Shown in pieces: positions 9,758 to 18,099 of a DNA stretch of 45,367 nucleotides; the stretch's first letter is position 1, and each line of letters begins with the position of its first letter. Source of the DNA: Mycolicibacter algericus DSM 45454 (GTDB lineage: Bacteria; Actinomycetota; Actinomycetes; Mycobacteriales; Mycobacteriaceae); the NCBI RefSeq assembly GCF_002086455.1, contig NZ_MVHC01000028.1, positions 1 to 45,367 on the forward strand, written 5' to 3'. A model generated the notes under the pieces. It did no database searches and had not been told where the DNA came from. It was given only the letters and a program-made list of their open reading frames with translations. The translations under genes and the position numbers were made by a program.

Positions 9758-10264
9758 GCCGTTCGCGGCGCATCGCCGGAACGCCGGCGGCTAACGCTAG
9801 TCGACGGCGGGGCATGAACCCGCCCTCCGTCGTTTCGCTGCCGGATGGCGACCGTCCGCCACCGCGAAACGTAAGCGCGATCCACCGTTGCGGGACTGTG
9901 CGGAACCTGTGACGTGGCCCGGCGCGCGTTTAAGGGACCGCCAGTTACGAGCGTGAGTGTAGTTACGTAATTGAGATGATCCTGTCGTGCGTTGGCTGCG
10001 GACACATGAGCTGTTCAAGCACGGCGGAAGCATGACGTTGCCGTCGTGCGCTCAACCGCGGATGCGGCGCCACGGCAACGTCATCCGTGTTCCAGCGGCG
10101 GAATTCCTACCCGCTGGGACGCGTGCTGAATCGCGTGCCGCCGCGGATGCCCCGCGGGTATTTATTAATGTGAACAATCCGGCGGCGTAGCGGGTCTCGC
10201 TCGGGAATTGGGTTACGGCGGCACTGATTTCATCGGCGACGTCATGTGCCTGCTGTCGCAGCCG
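9758..10264. other. Intergenic region between PGRS and ddn-like genes
   Basis: No gene is supported here. It holds a small hairpin (GGCGGG at 9806-9811, CCCGCC at 9819-9824) and a 13-bp perfect inverted repeat described separately. An open frame on the plus strand at 9987-10190 has no family resemblance and no ribosome site and is probably not a gene. Confidence 0.5.
10032..10084. repeat. 13-bp perfect inverted repeat
   Basis: ATGACGTTGCCGT (10032-10044) is the exact reverse complement of ACGGCAACGTCAT (10072-10084), with a 27-base loop. It could fold in RNA of either strand or be a protein-binding site. It lies about 180 bases beyond the 3' end of the ddn-like gene. Confidence 0.7.
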
Positions 10265-10747
10265 TCAAGGCTCGCAGATGACGATCGGGATCTCTCGGTC
10301 GGTCCAGGCCCGGTAGTTGACGAAGTCCGGATACATCGCGTCCAGCTTGGGCCAGTAGGCGGCCCGCTCGGAGTCGGTGGCGTCCCGGGCGCGCAGGGTC
10401 AGCACCTCCTGGCGGATCCGGAATGAGACCTGCGGATTGGCCTTGAGGTTCAGATACCACATCGGGTTGGTGGCGCGCCCGCCCTGCGAGGCCACCAGGA
10501 TCACCCGGTCGCCCTCCCGCAGGAACAGCAACGGAGATTCCCGTGGCTGCCCGGTCTTGCGCCCGATGGTGGTCAGGATGCCGACATCGGGAACGTCGTC
10601 GCCGAAGCGCTTGGTGCCCATTCGCCACTTGCCGCCGATACGGCCGCCGGTGGCCTTGTAGGCCCAGGTGTTGGCCCGCGACATCCACTTGATGATGGTG
10701 CCGGTGATCGGCGAGTCCAGCGACTTCGGCTTCTCCGGTGTGCTCAC
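10265..10747 (-). CDS. ddn: F420H2-dependent nitroreductase, Ddn family
   Basis: The product is 160 residues, close to M. tuberculosis Ddn (151). It has the family sequence signature: IIKWMSRANTW near the N-terminus, TTIGRKTGQPRESPL, NPMWYLNLKANPQV and the C-terminal WTDREIPIVICEP. Ddn-type split-barrel proteins use reduced deazaflavin F420 to reduce quinones and, in M. tuberculosis, activate nitroimidazole prodrugs. The GTG at 10747 gives the family N-terminus; an upstream in-frame extension is low-complexity and overlaps the preceding gene. It is last in the fadA5 transcription unit, 10 bases after the SnoaL-like gene, the place it also takes near fadA5 (Rv3546-Rv3547) in M. tuberculosis. 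Whether it is the Ddn orthologue or a close paralogue is not settled. Confidence 0.88.
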   Translation of the reverse strand: MSTPEKPKSLDSPITGTIIKWMSRANTWAYKATGGRIGGKWRMGTKRFGDDVPDVGILTTIGRKTGQPRESPLLFLREGDRVILVASQGGRATNPMWYLNLKANPQVSFRIRQEVLTLRARDATDSERAAYWPKLDAMYPDFVNYRAWTDREIPIVICEP

Positions 10748-10757
10748 GTCCGCAACC

Positions 10758-11144
10758 CTACTGAATGAACGGCTTGATCCCGGCCCGGATGTGGTGGATC
10801 GTCGCGGCGCCGTCCGGGCTGTCGGCCGGAATGACGAATACCTCGTCGACGTGGGCGCACACCCGCCGCCCGAACAACGACGGCTTGGTGATGATGTCGT
10901 AGACCGCTCGCACCTCATCGCCGTCGACGCTGTATTCCGGCAGGGTGGCGGCTGCGATCAACCGAAACTGCGGGCCACGATTTAGACTGCGGCGCAAGTG
11001 GTTTCCCGAGAAGCCGGTCTTGATTCCGACTTCGACTCGGGTGCAGTCCGGGCTGAACCGGACCGCGGCCGCGTCATGGCTGACCAGCGCGTCGATGTAG
11101 GCCTGCGCCACCGCGATGCGGTCGGCCTCTGAGACCGCGACCAC
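10758..11144 (-). CDS. SnoaL/NTF2-like small protein
   Basis: The product is 128 residues and starts VVAVSEADRIAVAQAYIDALVSHDA, then FSPDCTRVEVGIKTGFSG, typical of an NTF2-like cone-fold domain (helical N-terminus then curved sheet). The GTG start at 11144 shares one base with the fadA5 stop codon, so the two are translationally coupled. Members of this fold bind or turn over hydrophobic ligands, including steroids, but I see no clear catalytic Asp pair, so no reaction is assigned. In M. tuberculosis I know of no such gene between fadA5 and ddn; it is an addition here. Confidence 0.75.
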   Translation of the reverse strand: MVAVSEADRIAVAQAYIDALVSHDAAAVRFSPDCTRVEVGIKTGFSGNHLRRSLNRGPQFRLIAAATLPEYSVDGDEVRAVYDIITKPSLFGRRVCAHVDEVFVIPADSPDGAATIHHIRAGIKPFIQ

Positions 11145-12295
11145 TAGATCCGCTCGATGATGGTGCCAGTCGACAGCGCGCCGCCGGCGCACATGGTGAT
11201 TAGCGCCGTCGACTTGTCGGTGCGCTCCAGCTCGTGCAGCGCGGTGGTGAATAGCCGGCTGCCGGTGGAACCCACCGGGTGACCTAGCGCGATCGCCCCG
11301 CCGTTGACGTTGACCCGGTCCATGTCCGGGTTGTGCACCGCCGCCCAGGACAACACCACCGATGCGAACGCCTCGTTGATCTCGACCAGGTCGATGTCCC
11401 CCATCTTCATCCCGGCCTTCTCGAGCACCTTCGCGGTGGACTGCACCGGGCCGTCCAGGTGGTAGTAGGTCTCGGCGCCCACCAGAGCCTGGCTGACGAT
11501 CCGGGCCCGCGGTGTGAAGCCGAGCGCTTTGGCTTTGTCCTCATCCATCCAGAGCACCGCGGCCGCGCCGTCGGAGATCTGTGAGCTGGTGCCGGCGGTG
11601 TGGATGCCGCCCTCGAGCACCGGGTTCAGCTTGGCCAGTCCCTCGGCGGTGGTGTCACGCAGGCCCTGGTCGCGGCTGACGGTGTTCCACTCGGCGGTGG
11701 GCTGCTTGTTCTCGTCGATCACCGGTGCCTCGATCGGGGAGATCTCCCGGTCGAACCGGCCTTCATCCCAGGCCTGCTTGGCACGTTGCTGGGAGCGCAG
11801 CCCGAATGCGTCGACGTCGGCCCGGGTGATACCCCGGCGCTTGGCGATCCGCTCGGCGGCCTCGAACTGGTTGGGCAGGTCGATGTCCCAAGATGCGGCG
11901 CGAGCACCGCCGCCGTTCTCGCCCAGGCCCACCCGGCTCATCGCCTCGATGCCGCAGGCGATGCCGATGTCGATGGCGCCGGCAGCGATCAGTCCGGCGA
12001 TCAGGTGGTTGGCCTGCTGTGCGCTGCCGCACTGGCAGTCCACCGTGGTGGCGCCGACCTGTTCGGGCAGCCCGGCGACCAGCCAGGACTGTCGGGTCAC
12101 GTTGTTGCCCTGCTCGCCGAACTGGGTGACGCAGCCGCCGATGACCTGCTCGACGCTGTCCGGCTCGATGCCGGCCTTGGTGACCAGCGCCTTCTGCACC
12201 GCCCCGAGCAATTCGGTGGCGTGCAGGCCGGACAGCCAGCCGTTACGTTTACCGATGGGGCTACGAGTGGCTTCGACGATGACAGGATTACCCAT
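11144..12295 (-). CDS. fadA5: Steroid side-chain beta-ketothiolase FadA5
   Basis: The product is 383 residues (M. tuberculosis FadA5 391). It is a degradative thiolase that cleaves a 3-keto steroid side-chain CoA with free CoA, releasing a shortened steroid-CoA, in the cytoplasm. Visible motifs are VDCQCGSAQQANHLIAG with the nucleophile Cys89 in CGS, the NEAFASVVLSW block, GGAIALGHPVGSTGSR with the active His, and the C-terminal TMCAGGALSTG with the acid/base Cys. ATG at 12295 has no ribosome site; TAGCCT six bases upstream fits a -10 element, so a leaderless mRNA is likely. A KstR operator lies 10 bases upstream. It heads a three-gene unit and is divergent from cyp125-1. Confidence 0.95.
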   Translation of the reverse strand: MGNPVIVEATRSPIGKRNGWLSGLHATELLGAVQKALVTKAGIEPDSVEQVIGGCVTQFGEQGNNVTRQSWLVAGLPEQVGATTVDCQCGSAQQANHLIAGLIAAGAIDIGIACGIEAMSRVGLGENGGGARAASWDIDLPNQFEAAERIAKRRGITRADVDAFGLRSQQRAKQAWDEGRFDREISPIEAPVIDENKQPTAEWNTVSRDQGLRDTTAEGLAKLNPVLEGGIHTAGTSSQISDGAAAVLWMDEDKAKALGFTPRARIVSQALVGAETYYHLDGPVQSTAKVLEKAGMKMGDIDLVEINEAFASVVLSWAAVHNPDMDRVNVNGGAIALGHPVGSTGSRLFTTALHELERTDKSTALITMCAGGALSTGTIIERI

Positions 12296-12305
12296 GCGGC
12301 CAGGC

Positions 12306-12319
12306 TAGAACACGTTTCA
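12306..12319. promoter_or_regulatory. KstR operator, fadA5 side
   Basis: TAGAACACGTTTCA fits the KstR consensus TnnAACnnGTTnnA. It sits 10 bases before the fadA5 start, inside its presumed core promoter. Confidence 0.85.
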
Positions 12320-12384
12320 TTAGTCTGACAAGCGACGATGCGAACAGCCCTTTGGTCTATGGTGAGCCCATGTTTTACTGCTAC

Positions 12385-12398
12385 TAGAACGCGTTGCA
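12385..12398. promoter_or_regulatory. KstR operator, cyp125-1 side
   Basis: TAGAACGCGTTGCA fits TnnAACnnGTTnnA and lies 15 bases upstream of the cyp125-1 start, before its TAGGAG ribosome site (12401-12406). The 13-mer CCATGTTTTACTG just before it (12368-12380) recurs upstream of cyp125-3. Confidence 0.85.
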
Positions 12399-12413
12399 TT
12401 TAGGAGTCCGCCG

Positions 12414-13658
12414 ATGTCGAGTGTCACAGTGCCGCCGGGATTCGACTTCACCGACCCGGAGATCTACGCGGAGCGACTCCCCGACGCCGAGTTCGCCCGA
12501 GTGCGGGCCGCTGCACCGGTCACCTGGATCGATCAGCCGGACGACAAGAGCGGTGGTTTCAAAGACGGTGGCTACTGGGCGATCACCAGCCACCACGACG
12601 TCAAAGAGGTATCCCGGCTCGACGAGGTGTTCTCCAGCGAGATCAACGGGGCCATCCCGCGCTACAACGACGACATCGAGCGGGAGAACATCGACGTCGG
12701 GCGCTTGTTGATGCTCAACCAGGACGCGCCGCGCCATACTCGGCTGCGCCGGATCGTCTCGCGTGGCTTCACCCCGCGTCACATCCTGCCGCTGCACGAT
12801 GACTTGGAGCAGCGGGCGCAGAACATCGCCAAGGAAGCGCTGGCCCGGGGTTCCGGTGACTTCGTGGTGGAGGTGGCCTCGGAGTTGCCGCTGCAGGCGA
12901 TCGCCGGCCTGATGGGGGTGCCGCTGGAGGACCGCGGCAAGCTCTTCAACTGGACCAACCAGATGACTTCCTACGACGATCCCGAGTACGCCCACTACGA
13001 CCCGAAGACCTCGTCGATGGAGATCATCTCCTACGGGCTGCAGTTGGCCGAGATGAAGCGGCAGGACCCCGGCAACGACATCGTGACGACGTTGATCGAG
13101 GCCGACATCGACGGCGAGAAGCTCAATGACGACGAGCTCGGGTTCTTCATCATCCTGCTGGCCGTGGCCGGGTCAGAGACGACCCGCAACTCGATCACCC
13201 AGGGCATGATGGCCTTCACCGAGTTCCCCGAGCAGTGGGAGCTGTTCCGCAGGGAGCGCCCGGAGACCACCGCCGACGAGGTGGTGCGCTGGGCCACGCC
13301 GGTGACGTCGTTCCAGCGCACCGCGACCCGCGACTACGAGCTGTCGGGGGTGCAGATCAAAAAGGGCCAGCGGGTGGTGATGTTCTACCGCGCCGCCAAC
13401 TTCGACCCCGAGGTGTTCGACAACCCGCAGCAGTTCGACATCCTGCGCGACCCCAACCCGCACGTCGGCTTCGGCGGCACCGGTGCGCACTATTGCATCG
13501 GCACCCACCTGGCCCGGATGTCGGTGAACCTGATGTTCAACGCGATCGCCGACCACATCCCGGATCTCAAGCCGCTGGACAAGCCGGACCGGCTGAAGTC
13601 GGGTTGGCTCAACGGCATCAAACACTGGCAGGTCGACTACACCGGCAAGTCCGCCTGA
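12414..13658 (+). CDS. Cytochrome P450, CYP125 family (copy 1)
   Basis: The product is 414 residues. The family oxidises the C26/C27 terminal methyl of cholesterol or cholest-4-en-3-one to the acid with electrons from ferredoxin. Seen: I-helix AGSETTRNS, ExxR region, and heme loop FGGTGAHYCIG with the heme-ligating Cys361. ATG at 12414 follows TAGGAG. It resembles copy 3 (24159-25418) more than copy 2, for example sharing LDEVFSSEIN, MLNQDAPRHTRLRRIVSR and the ending YTGKS. Copy 2 keeps the MLNMDAPHHTRLR and CPVAH-end sequence of M. tuberculosis CYP125A1, so copies 1 and 3 are a separate CYP125 branch that may favour another sterol or oxidation state. It leads the operon to ltp2. Confidence 0.93.
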   Translation: MSSVTVPPGFDFTDPEIYAERLPDAEFARVRAAAPVTWIDQPDDKSGGFKDGGYWAITSHHDVKEVSRLDEVFSSEINGAIPRYNDDIERENIDVGRLLMLNQDAPRHTRLRRIVSRGFTPRHILPLHDDLEQRAQNIAKEALARGSGDFVVEVASELPLQAIAGLMGVPLEDRGKLFNWTNQMTSYDDPEYAHYDPKTSSMEIISYGLQLAEMKRQDPGNDIVTTLIEADIDGEKLNDDELGFFIILLAVAGSETTRNSITQGMMAFTEFPEQWELFRRERPETTADEVVRWATPVTSFQRTATRDYELSGVQIKKGQRVVMFYRAANFDPEVFDNPQQFDILRDPNPHVGFGGTGAHYCIGTHLARMSVNLMFNAIADHIPDLKPLDKPDRLKSGWLNGIKHWQVDYTGKSA

Positions 13659-13691
13659 ACGACCGAACGAAACACGGAGGCTAGTTCCAGC

Positions 13692-14939
13692 ATGTCCACA
13701 CTTCCCGCAGGATTCGACTTCCTCAACCCCGACCTCATCGTCGAGGGCATCCCCGAAAAGGAGTTCGCGCACCTGCGCAAGACCGCGCCGGTCTGTTGGA
13801 TCGACCAGGCCCCCGGCAAGGGCGGCGGCTTCAACGACGGCGGCTACTGGGCGGTCACCAAGCTCGCCGACGTCAAAGAGGTGTCACTGCGCAGCGACGT
13901 CTTCTCCAGCTACGAGAACTGTGTGATCCCGCGGTTCTCCGACGATATGCAGCGGGAGAACATCGAGGTTCAGCGGTTCGTGATGCTCAACATGGACGCA
14001 CCGCACCACACCCGGCTGCGCCGGATCATCTCCCGGGGTTTCACCCCGCGGGCTATCGGACGGTTGCGCGACGAACTCCATGAACGGGCGCAGGCGATCG
14101 TCAAGGCCGCCGCCGAGGCCGGCTCCGGAGACTTCGTCGAACAGGTGTCGTGCGAACTGCCGCTGCAGGCGATCGCCGGACTGCTCGGTGTGCCGCAGGA
14201 AGATCGCGACAAGCTGTTCCAGTGGTCCAACGAGATGACCGGCAGCGAAGACCCCGAGTACGCCGACATCGACCCGCAGGCCTCGTCGTTCGAGTTGATC
14301 ACCTACGCCATGCAATTGGCCGCAGCCAAGGCGGAGAACCCCGGCGAAGACATCGTCACCACGCTGATCAACGCCGACATCGACGGCGAGAAGCTCTCCG
14401 ACGACGAGTTCGGCTTCTTCGTGGTGATGCTGGCGGTGGCAGGCAACGAGACCACCCGCAACTCGATCACCCACGGCATGATCGCGTTCTCCGAGCATCC
14501 CGAGCAGTGGGAGTTGTTCAAGAAGGAACGCCCGGCGACCACTGCCGACGAGATCGTGCGGTGGGCCTCCCCGGTGATCTGCTTCCAGCGCACCGCGCTG
14601 GAGGACTACGAGCTGTCCGGCGCGCAGATCAAGAAGGGGCAGCGGGTGGTGATGTTCTACCGCTCGGCCAACTTCGACGAGGACGCCTTCGACGAGCCGA
14701 ACAAATTCAACATCCTGCGCGACCCGAACCCGCACGTCGGATTCGGTGGCACCGGTGCGCACTATTGCATCGGCACCCATCTGGCCCGGTTGACGATCGA
14801 CCTGATTTTCAACGCGGTCGCCGACCACGTGCCCGACCTCGCGCCGCTGGCCAAACCTGAGCGGCTGCGCTCGGGGTGGCTCAACGGCATCAAGCACTGG
14901 CAGATGGACTACACCGGCAAATGTCCGGTAGCCCACTAG
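13692..14939 (+). CDS. cyp125: Steroid C26-monooxygenase CYP125A1 orthologue (copy 2)
   Basis: The product is 415 residues. It is the best match of the three to M. tuberculosis CYP125A1 (Rv3545c): VFSSYENCVIPRF, VQRFVMLNMDAPHHTRLR, CELPLQAIAGLLGVPQEDR, I-helix AGNETTRNS, heme loop with Cys359, and C-terminus KCPVAH. The M. tuberculosis enzyme has an N-terminal extension of about 18 residues absent here. ATG at 13692 follows GGAGG (13676-13680). It begins 33 bases after copy 1 and is followed by fadE28 after 15 bases, the same neighbour as in M. tuberculosis. Expected to start side-chain degradation by making the C26 carboxylic acid. Confidence 0.95.
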   Translation: MSTLPAGFDFLNPDLIVEGIPEKEFAHLRKTAPVCWIDQAPGKGGGFNDGGYWAVTKLADVKEVSLRSDVFSSYENCVIPRFSDDMQRENIEVQRFVMLNMDAPHHTRLRRIISRGFTPRAIGRLRDELHERAQAIVKAAAEAGSGDFVEQVSCELPLQAIAGLLGVPQEDRDKLFQWSNEMTGSEDPEYADIDPQASSFELITYAMQLAAAKAENPGEDIVTTLINADIDGEKLSDDEFGFFVVMLAVAGNETTRNSITHGMIAFSEHPEQWELFKKERPATTADEIVRWASPVICFQRTALEDYELSGAQIKKGQRVVMFYRSANFDEDAFDEPNKFNILRDPNPHVGFGGTGAHYCIGTHLARLTIDLIFNAVADHVPDLAPLAKPERLRSGWLNGIKHWQMDYTGKCPVAH

Positions 14940-14954
14940 ATTTAAGGAGATTCG

Positions 14955-15968
14955 GTGGACTTCAGTCCAGATCCGGAACAGCAGGCGGTTGCCGACGTCG
15001 TCACGTCGGTGCTCGACCGGGACAACAGCTGGGAGGCGCTGGTCGCCGGCGGGGTGAGCGCGCTCGCGGTGCCGGAGCGGCTCGGCGGTGACGGCGTCGG
15101 CCTCTCGGAAGTGGCTACGGCGCTGACCGAGATCGGCCGGCACGGGACCGTCAGCCCGGCGCTGTGCACGCTCGGATTCGGCCTGGTGCCGCTGCTGGAG
15201 TTGGCCACCGACGCCCAACAGGACCGTTACCTGGCCGGTGTGGCCAAGGGCGCGGTGCTGTCCGCCGCGCTCGACGAGCCGGCCGCCGCGCTGCCCGAGC
15301 AGCCCGCGGTGACGCTGGCCGGTAACCGGTTGTCGGGCACCAAGATCGGCGTGCCCTACGCCGACCAGGCCGAGTGGATTCTGGTCACCGCAGATTCGGG
15401 CGTCGCGGTGATCTCGCCGAAGGCGGCCGGAGTGCGGCTGACGAAGATCCCGACCGCCAACCACAGCGATGAGTACGCGGTCGTGTTCGACGATGCTGAG
15501 CCCGACGCCGTACTGGACGGCGCCTCGGTGCATCGGGTGAACCAATTGGTGCTGGCGATGGTCGGCGCCTACGCCTCCGGGCTGGTAGCCGGCGCGCTGC
15601 GGCTGACCGCCGACTACGTCGGCAGCCGTGAACAGTTCGGCCGGCCGCTGTCCACCTTCCAGACCGTGGCAGCCCAGCTCTCGGAGGTCTACATCGTCTC
15701 GCGCACCATCACGCTGGCGGCGACATCGGTGGTCTGGCGGCTGGCCAATGGCCTCGACGCCGACGATGACCTCGGGGTGCTCGGGTACTGGATCACCTCG
15801 CAGGCGCCGCCGGTGATGCAACTCTGCCACCACCTGCACGGCGGGATGGGCATGGACGTCGACTACCCGATGGACCGTTACTACTCCACGATCAAAGACC
15901 TGAACCGCCTGCTGGGTGGCCGGTCGAACCGCCTCGTGACGCTTGGAGAATTATGTTCGTCGATCTGA
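14955..15968 (+). CDS. fadE28: Acyl-CoA dehydrogenase FadE28 (ChsE1 subunit)
   Basis: The product is 337 residues (M. tuberculosis 339), shorter than a standard acyl-CoA dehydrogenase. In M. tuberculosis it pairs with FadE29 as an alpha2beta2 ChsE1-ChsE2 enzyme that dehydrogenates the last three-carbon side chain of the steroid (3-oxo-4-pregnene-20-carboxyl-CoA). Seen: SREQFGRPLSTFQ, a typical helix/FAD-contact motif, and LHGGMGMDVDYPMDRYY near the C-terminus. The GTG start at 14955 follows AAGGAGA. Its 3' end overlaps fadE29 by 16 bases, as suits subunits made in equal amounts. Confidence 0.95.
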   Translation: MDFSPDPEQQAVADVVTSVLDRDNSWEALVAGGVSALAVPERLGGDGVGLSEVATALTEIGRHGTVSPALCTLGFGLVPLLELATDAQQDRYLAGVAKGAVLSAALDEPAAALPEQPAVTLAGNRLSGTKIGVPYADQAEWILVTADSGVAVISPKAAGVRLTKIPTANHSDEYAVVFDDAEPDAVLDGASVHRVNQLVLAMVGAYASGLVAGALRLTADYVGSREQFGRPLSTFQTVAAQLSEVYIVSRTITLAATSVVWRLANGLDADDDLGVLGYWITSQAPPVMQLCHHLHGGMGMDVDYPMDRYYSTIKDLNRLLGGRSNRLVTLGELCSSI

Positions 15969-17116
15969 CCCCCGAGCAGCGCAAGCTGCAAGCCGAACTA
16001 CGCGAATACTTCGCCAACCTGATCACGCCCGATGAGGAAAAGGCGATGGCCTCCGACCGGCACAATCAGGCCTACCGTGACGTGATCCGGCGGATGGGTC
16101 GCGACGGCAAGCTCGGCGTCGGCTGGCCCAAAGAGTTCGGCGGCCTGGGCTTCGGGCCCATCGAGCAGCAGATCTTCGTCAACGAGGCGCAGCGAGCCGA
16201 CATCCCGCTGCCGGCCGTGACGCTGCAGACGGTCGGCCCCACCCTGCAGGTGTACGGCAACGAAGCACAGAAGAAGAAGTTCCTGCCGGCCATCCTGGCC
16301 GGGGAGGTGCATTTCGCCATCGGCTACACCGAACCGGAGGCGGGCACCGACCTGGCATCATTGCGCACCACCGCGGTTCGTGATGGCGACCATTACATCG
16401 TCAACGGCCAGAAGGTGTTCACCACCGGCGCCCACGACGCCGACTACATCTGGCTGGCGGTGCGCACCGATCCGACGGCGGTGAAACACAAGGGGATTTC
16501 GATCCTGATCGTGGATACCAAGGATCCCGGTTACTCGTGGACTCCGATGATCCTGTCCGACGGTGCGCATCACACCAACGCGACCTACTACAACGACGTT
16601 CGGGTGCCCGTCGACATGCTGGTGGGCGAGGAGAACGGCGGCTGGCGGCTGATCACCACCCAGCTCAACAACGAGCGGGTGATGCTGGGCCCGGCCGGCC
16701 GGTTCGGCGCCATCTACGACAAGGTGTACGCCTGGGCCATCAAACCCGGCAGCGACGGGGTGACCCCGATCAGCCATGATGCGGTCAAACGCGGACTCGG
16801 GGAGATCCACGCCATGTTCCGGATCAACGAGCTGCTCAACTGGCAGGTCGCCGCGGCCGGCGAGATCATCGACGTCGCCGACGCGGCGGCCACCAAAGTC
16901 TTCGGCACCGAGCGGATCCAGTACGCCGGGCGGTTGGCCGAGGAGTTGGTCGGCTGCTACGGCAACCCGGCCGATGCGGCCACCGCCGAGCTGCTGCGCT
17001 GGCTGGACGTGCAGACCAAACGCAACCTGGTCATCACGTTCGGTGGCGGTGTCAACGAGGTGATGCGAGAGATGATCGCGGCCTCGGGCCTGAAGGTTCC
17101 GCGGGTGCCACGATGA
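15953..17116 (+). CDS. fadE29: Acyl-CoA dehydrogenase FadE29 (ChsE2 subunit)
   Basis: The product is 387 residues, the same length as M. tuberculosis FadE29. It shows a full acyl-CoA dehydrogenase layout: helical N-domain, the beta-domain signature YTEPEAGTDLASLRT, VNGQKVFTTGAHDADYIWL, and a C-terminal helical domain ending FGGGVNEVMREMIA. It is the partner of FadE28 in the ChsE1-ChsE2 complex, giving the 17(20)-ene pregnenoyl-CoA that ChsH1-ChsH2 hydrates. ATG at 15953 lies inside the end of fadE28; the stop TGA overlaps an ATG at 17113 (ATGA). Confidence 0.95.
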   Translation: MFVDLTPEQRKLQAELREYFANLITPDEEKAMASDRHNQAYRDVIRRMGRDGKLGVGWPKEFGGLGFGPIEQQIFVNEAQRADIPLPAVTLQTVGPTLQVYGNEAQKKKFLPAILAGEVHFAIGYTEPEAGTDLASLRTTAVRDGDHYIVNGQKVFTTGAHDADYIWLAVRTDPTAVKHKGISILIVDTKDPGYSWTPMILSDGAHHTNATYYNDVRVPVDMLVGEENGGWRLITTQLNNERVMLGPAGRFGAIYDKVYAWAIKPGSDGVTPISHDAVKRGLGEIHAMFRINELLNWQVAAAGEIIDVADAAATKVFGTERIQYAGRLAEELVGCYGNPADAATAELLRWLDVQTKRNLVITFGGGVNEVMREMIAASGLKVPRVPR

Positions 17117-17130
17117 GTCGAGGAGAGGTG

Positions 17131-18099
17131 ATGAGCGACCTTTCCGCCGGGATCGAGCAGATACTGGCGTCCGGCCGCAGCGAGCCGCGGACAGGCCGGG
17201 ATCCGGTGAACCAGCCGATGATTCGGCACTGGGTTGACGCCATCGGCGACGAGAATCCGATCTACATCGATGAGGAGGCCGCGCGCGCGGCCGGACACCC
17301 GGGGATCGTCGCACCGCCGGCGATGATCCAGGTGTGGACGATGATGGGCCTGGGCGGCGAGCGCCCCGCCGACGACCCGCTCGGCAAGGTCATGGAACTG
17401 TTCGACGGCGCAGGTTATGTCGGGGTGGTGGCCACCAACTGTGAGCAGACCTACCACCGCTACCTGCGGCCCGGCGAAGAGGTCAGCGTCACCGCCGAAG
17501 TGACCGACATCGTCGGCCCCAAACAGACCGGTCTGGGCGAGGGTTACTTCATCACCCAGAAGATCCGCTGGTGGGTGGGCGACGAAAACGTCGCCGACAT
17601 GAACTGGCGCATCCTGAAGTTCGTGCCCAAGGATGCCGGCGACGCTGCGCCGGCGGCCGCACCCGAGGATCTCGACCCTGCCAAGATGATGCGCCCGTCG
17701 TGGTCGAAGGATTCGGCCTACTTCTGGGAGGGGGTGGCCGCCCACGAGTTGCGGATCCAGCAACGCCCGGACGGCAGCCTGCAGCACCCGCCGGTGCCGG
17801 CGATCTGGAAGGACAAGACCGAGACCACCGACTTCGTCGTCGCCTCCGGCAACGGGACGGTGTTCAGCTTCGTGGTGCACCATGCGCCCAAGGTTCCGGG
17901 TCGCAGCGTGCCGTTCGTCATCGCGCTGGTCGAACTCGAGGAGGGCGTGCGGATGCTCGGCGAGCTGCGCGGCATCGACGCCGCCGACGTGCGGATCGGA
18001 ATGCCGGTTCGGGCAATCTATCTCGACTTCCCGGCTGGCGATGTCGGTCCGGCGTGGAGCCTGTACGCCTGGGAGCCGGTGGAAGGAGGCCGGGCATGA
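17131..18099 (+). CDS. chsH2: Enoyl-CoA hydratase subunit ChsH2 (MaoC + DUF35)
   Basis: The product is 322 residues (M. tuberculosis ChsH2 311). The N-terminal half is a MaoC-like hot-dog domain (RHWVDAIGDENPIYIDEEAAR, GIVAPPAMIQVW); the C-terminal half is a DUF35/OB-fold domain (LRIQQRPDGSLQHPPVPAIW ... PFVIALVELEEGVRMLGEL). ChsH1-ChsH2 hydrates the 17(20) double bond, and the DUF35 part docks the aldolase Ltp2. I chose ATG 17131, preceded by AGGAGAGG (17121-17128); ATG 17113, overlapping the fadE29 stop, is an alternative that adds six residues. The stop overlaps chsH1 by four bases (ATGA). Confidence 0.94.
   Translation: MSDLSAGIEQILASGRSEPRTGRDPVNQPMIRHWVDAIGDENPIYIDEEAARAAGHPGIVAPPAMIQVWTMMGLGGERPADDPLGKVMELFDGAGYVGVVATNCEQTYHRYLRPGEEVSVTAEVTDIVGPKQTGLGEGYFITQKIRWWVGDENVADMNWRILKFVPKDAGDAAPAAAPEDLDPAKMMRPSWSKDSAYFWEGVAAHELRIQQRPDGSLQHPPVPAIWKDKTETTDFVVASGNGTVFSFVVHHAPKVPGRSVPFVIALVELEEGVRMLGELRGIDAADVRIGMPVRAIYLDFPAGDVGPAWSLYAWEPVEGGRA

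Noticed and set aside
3232..10005. Very long open frames on the minus strand and in other plus frames across the PGRS gene (up to 1,201 codons)
   Set aside because: They come from the GGC/GGT codon periodicity; their products are Thr/Ala/Val- or Pro-rich low complexity with no start signals.
9987..10190. Small plus-strand open frame between PGRS and ddn-like genes
   Set aside because: No ribosome site, basic and low-complexity product, spans the inverted repeat.
12370..12413. A third KstR site near TGTTTTACTG
   Set aside because: The bases do not hold AACnnGTT; it is more likely a promoter part.
13884..15839. Long minus-strand open frame (651 codons) opposite cyp125 copy 2 and fadE28
   Set aside because: Shadow of the third-position GC bias of the real genes; no domain seen.
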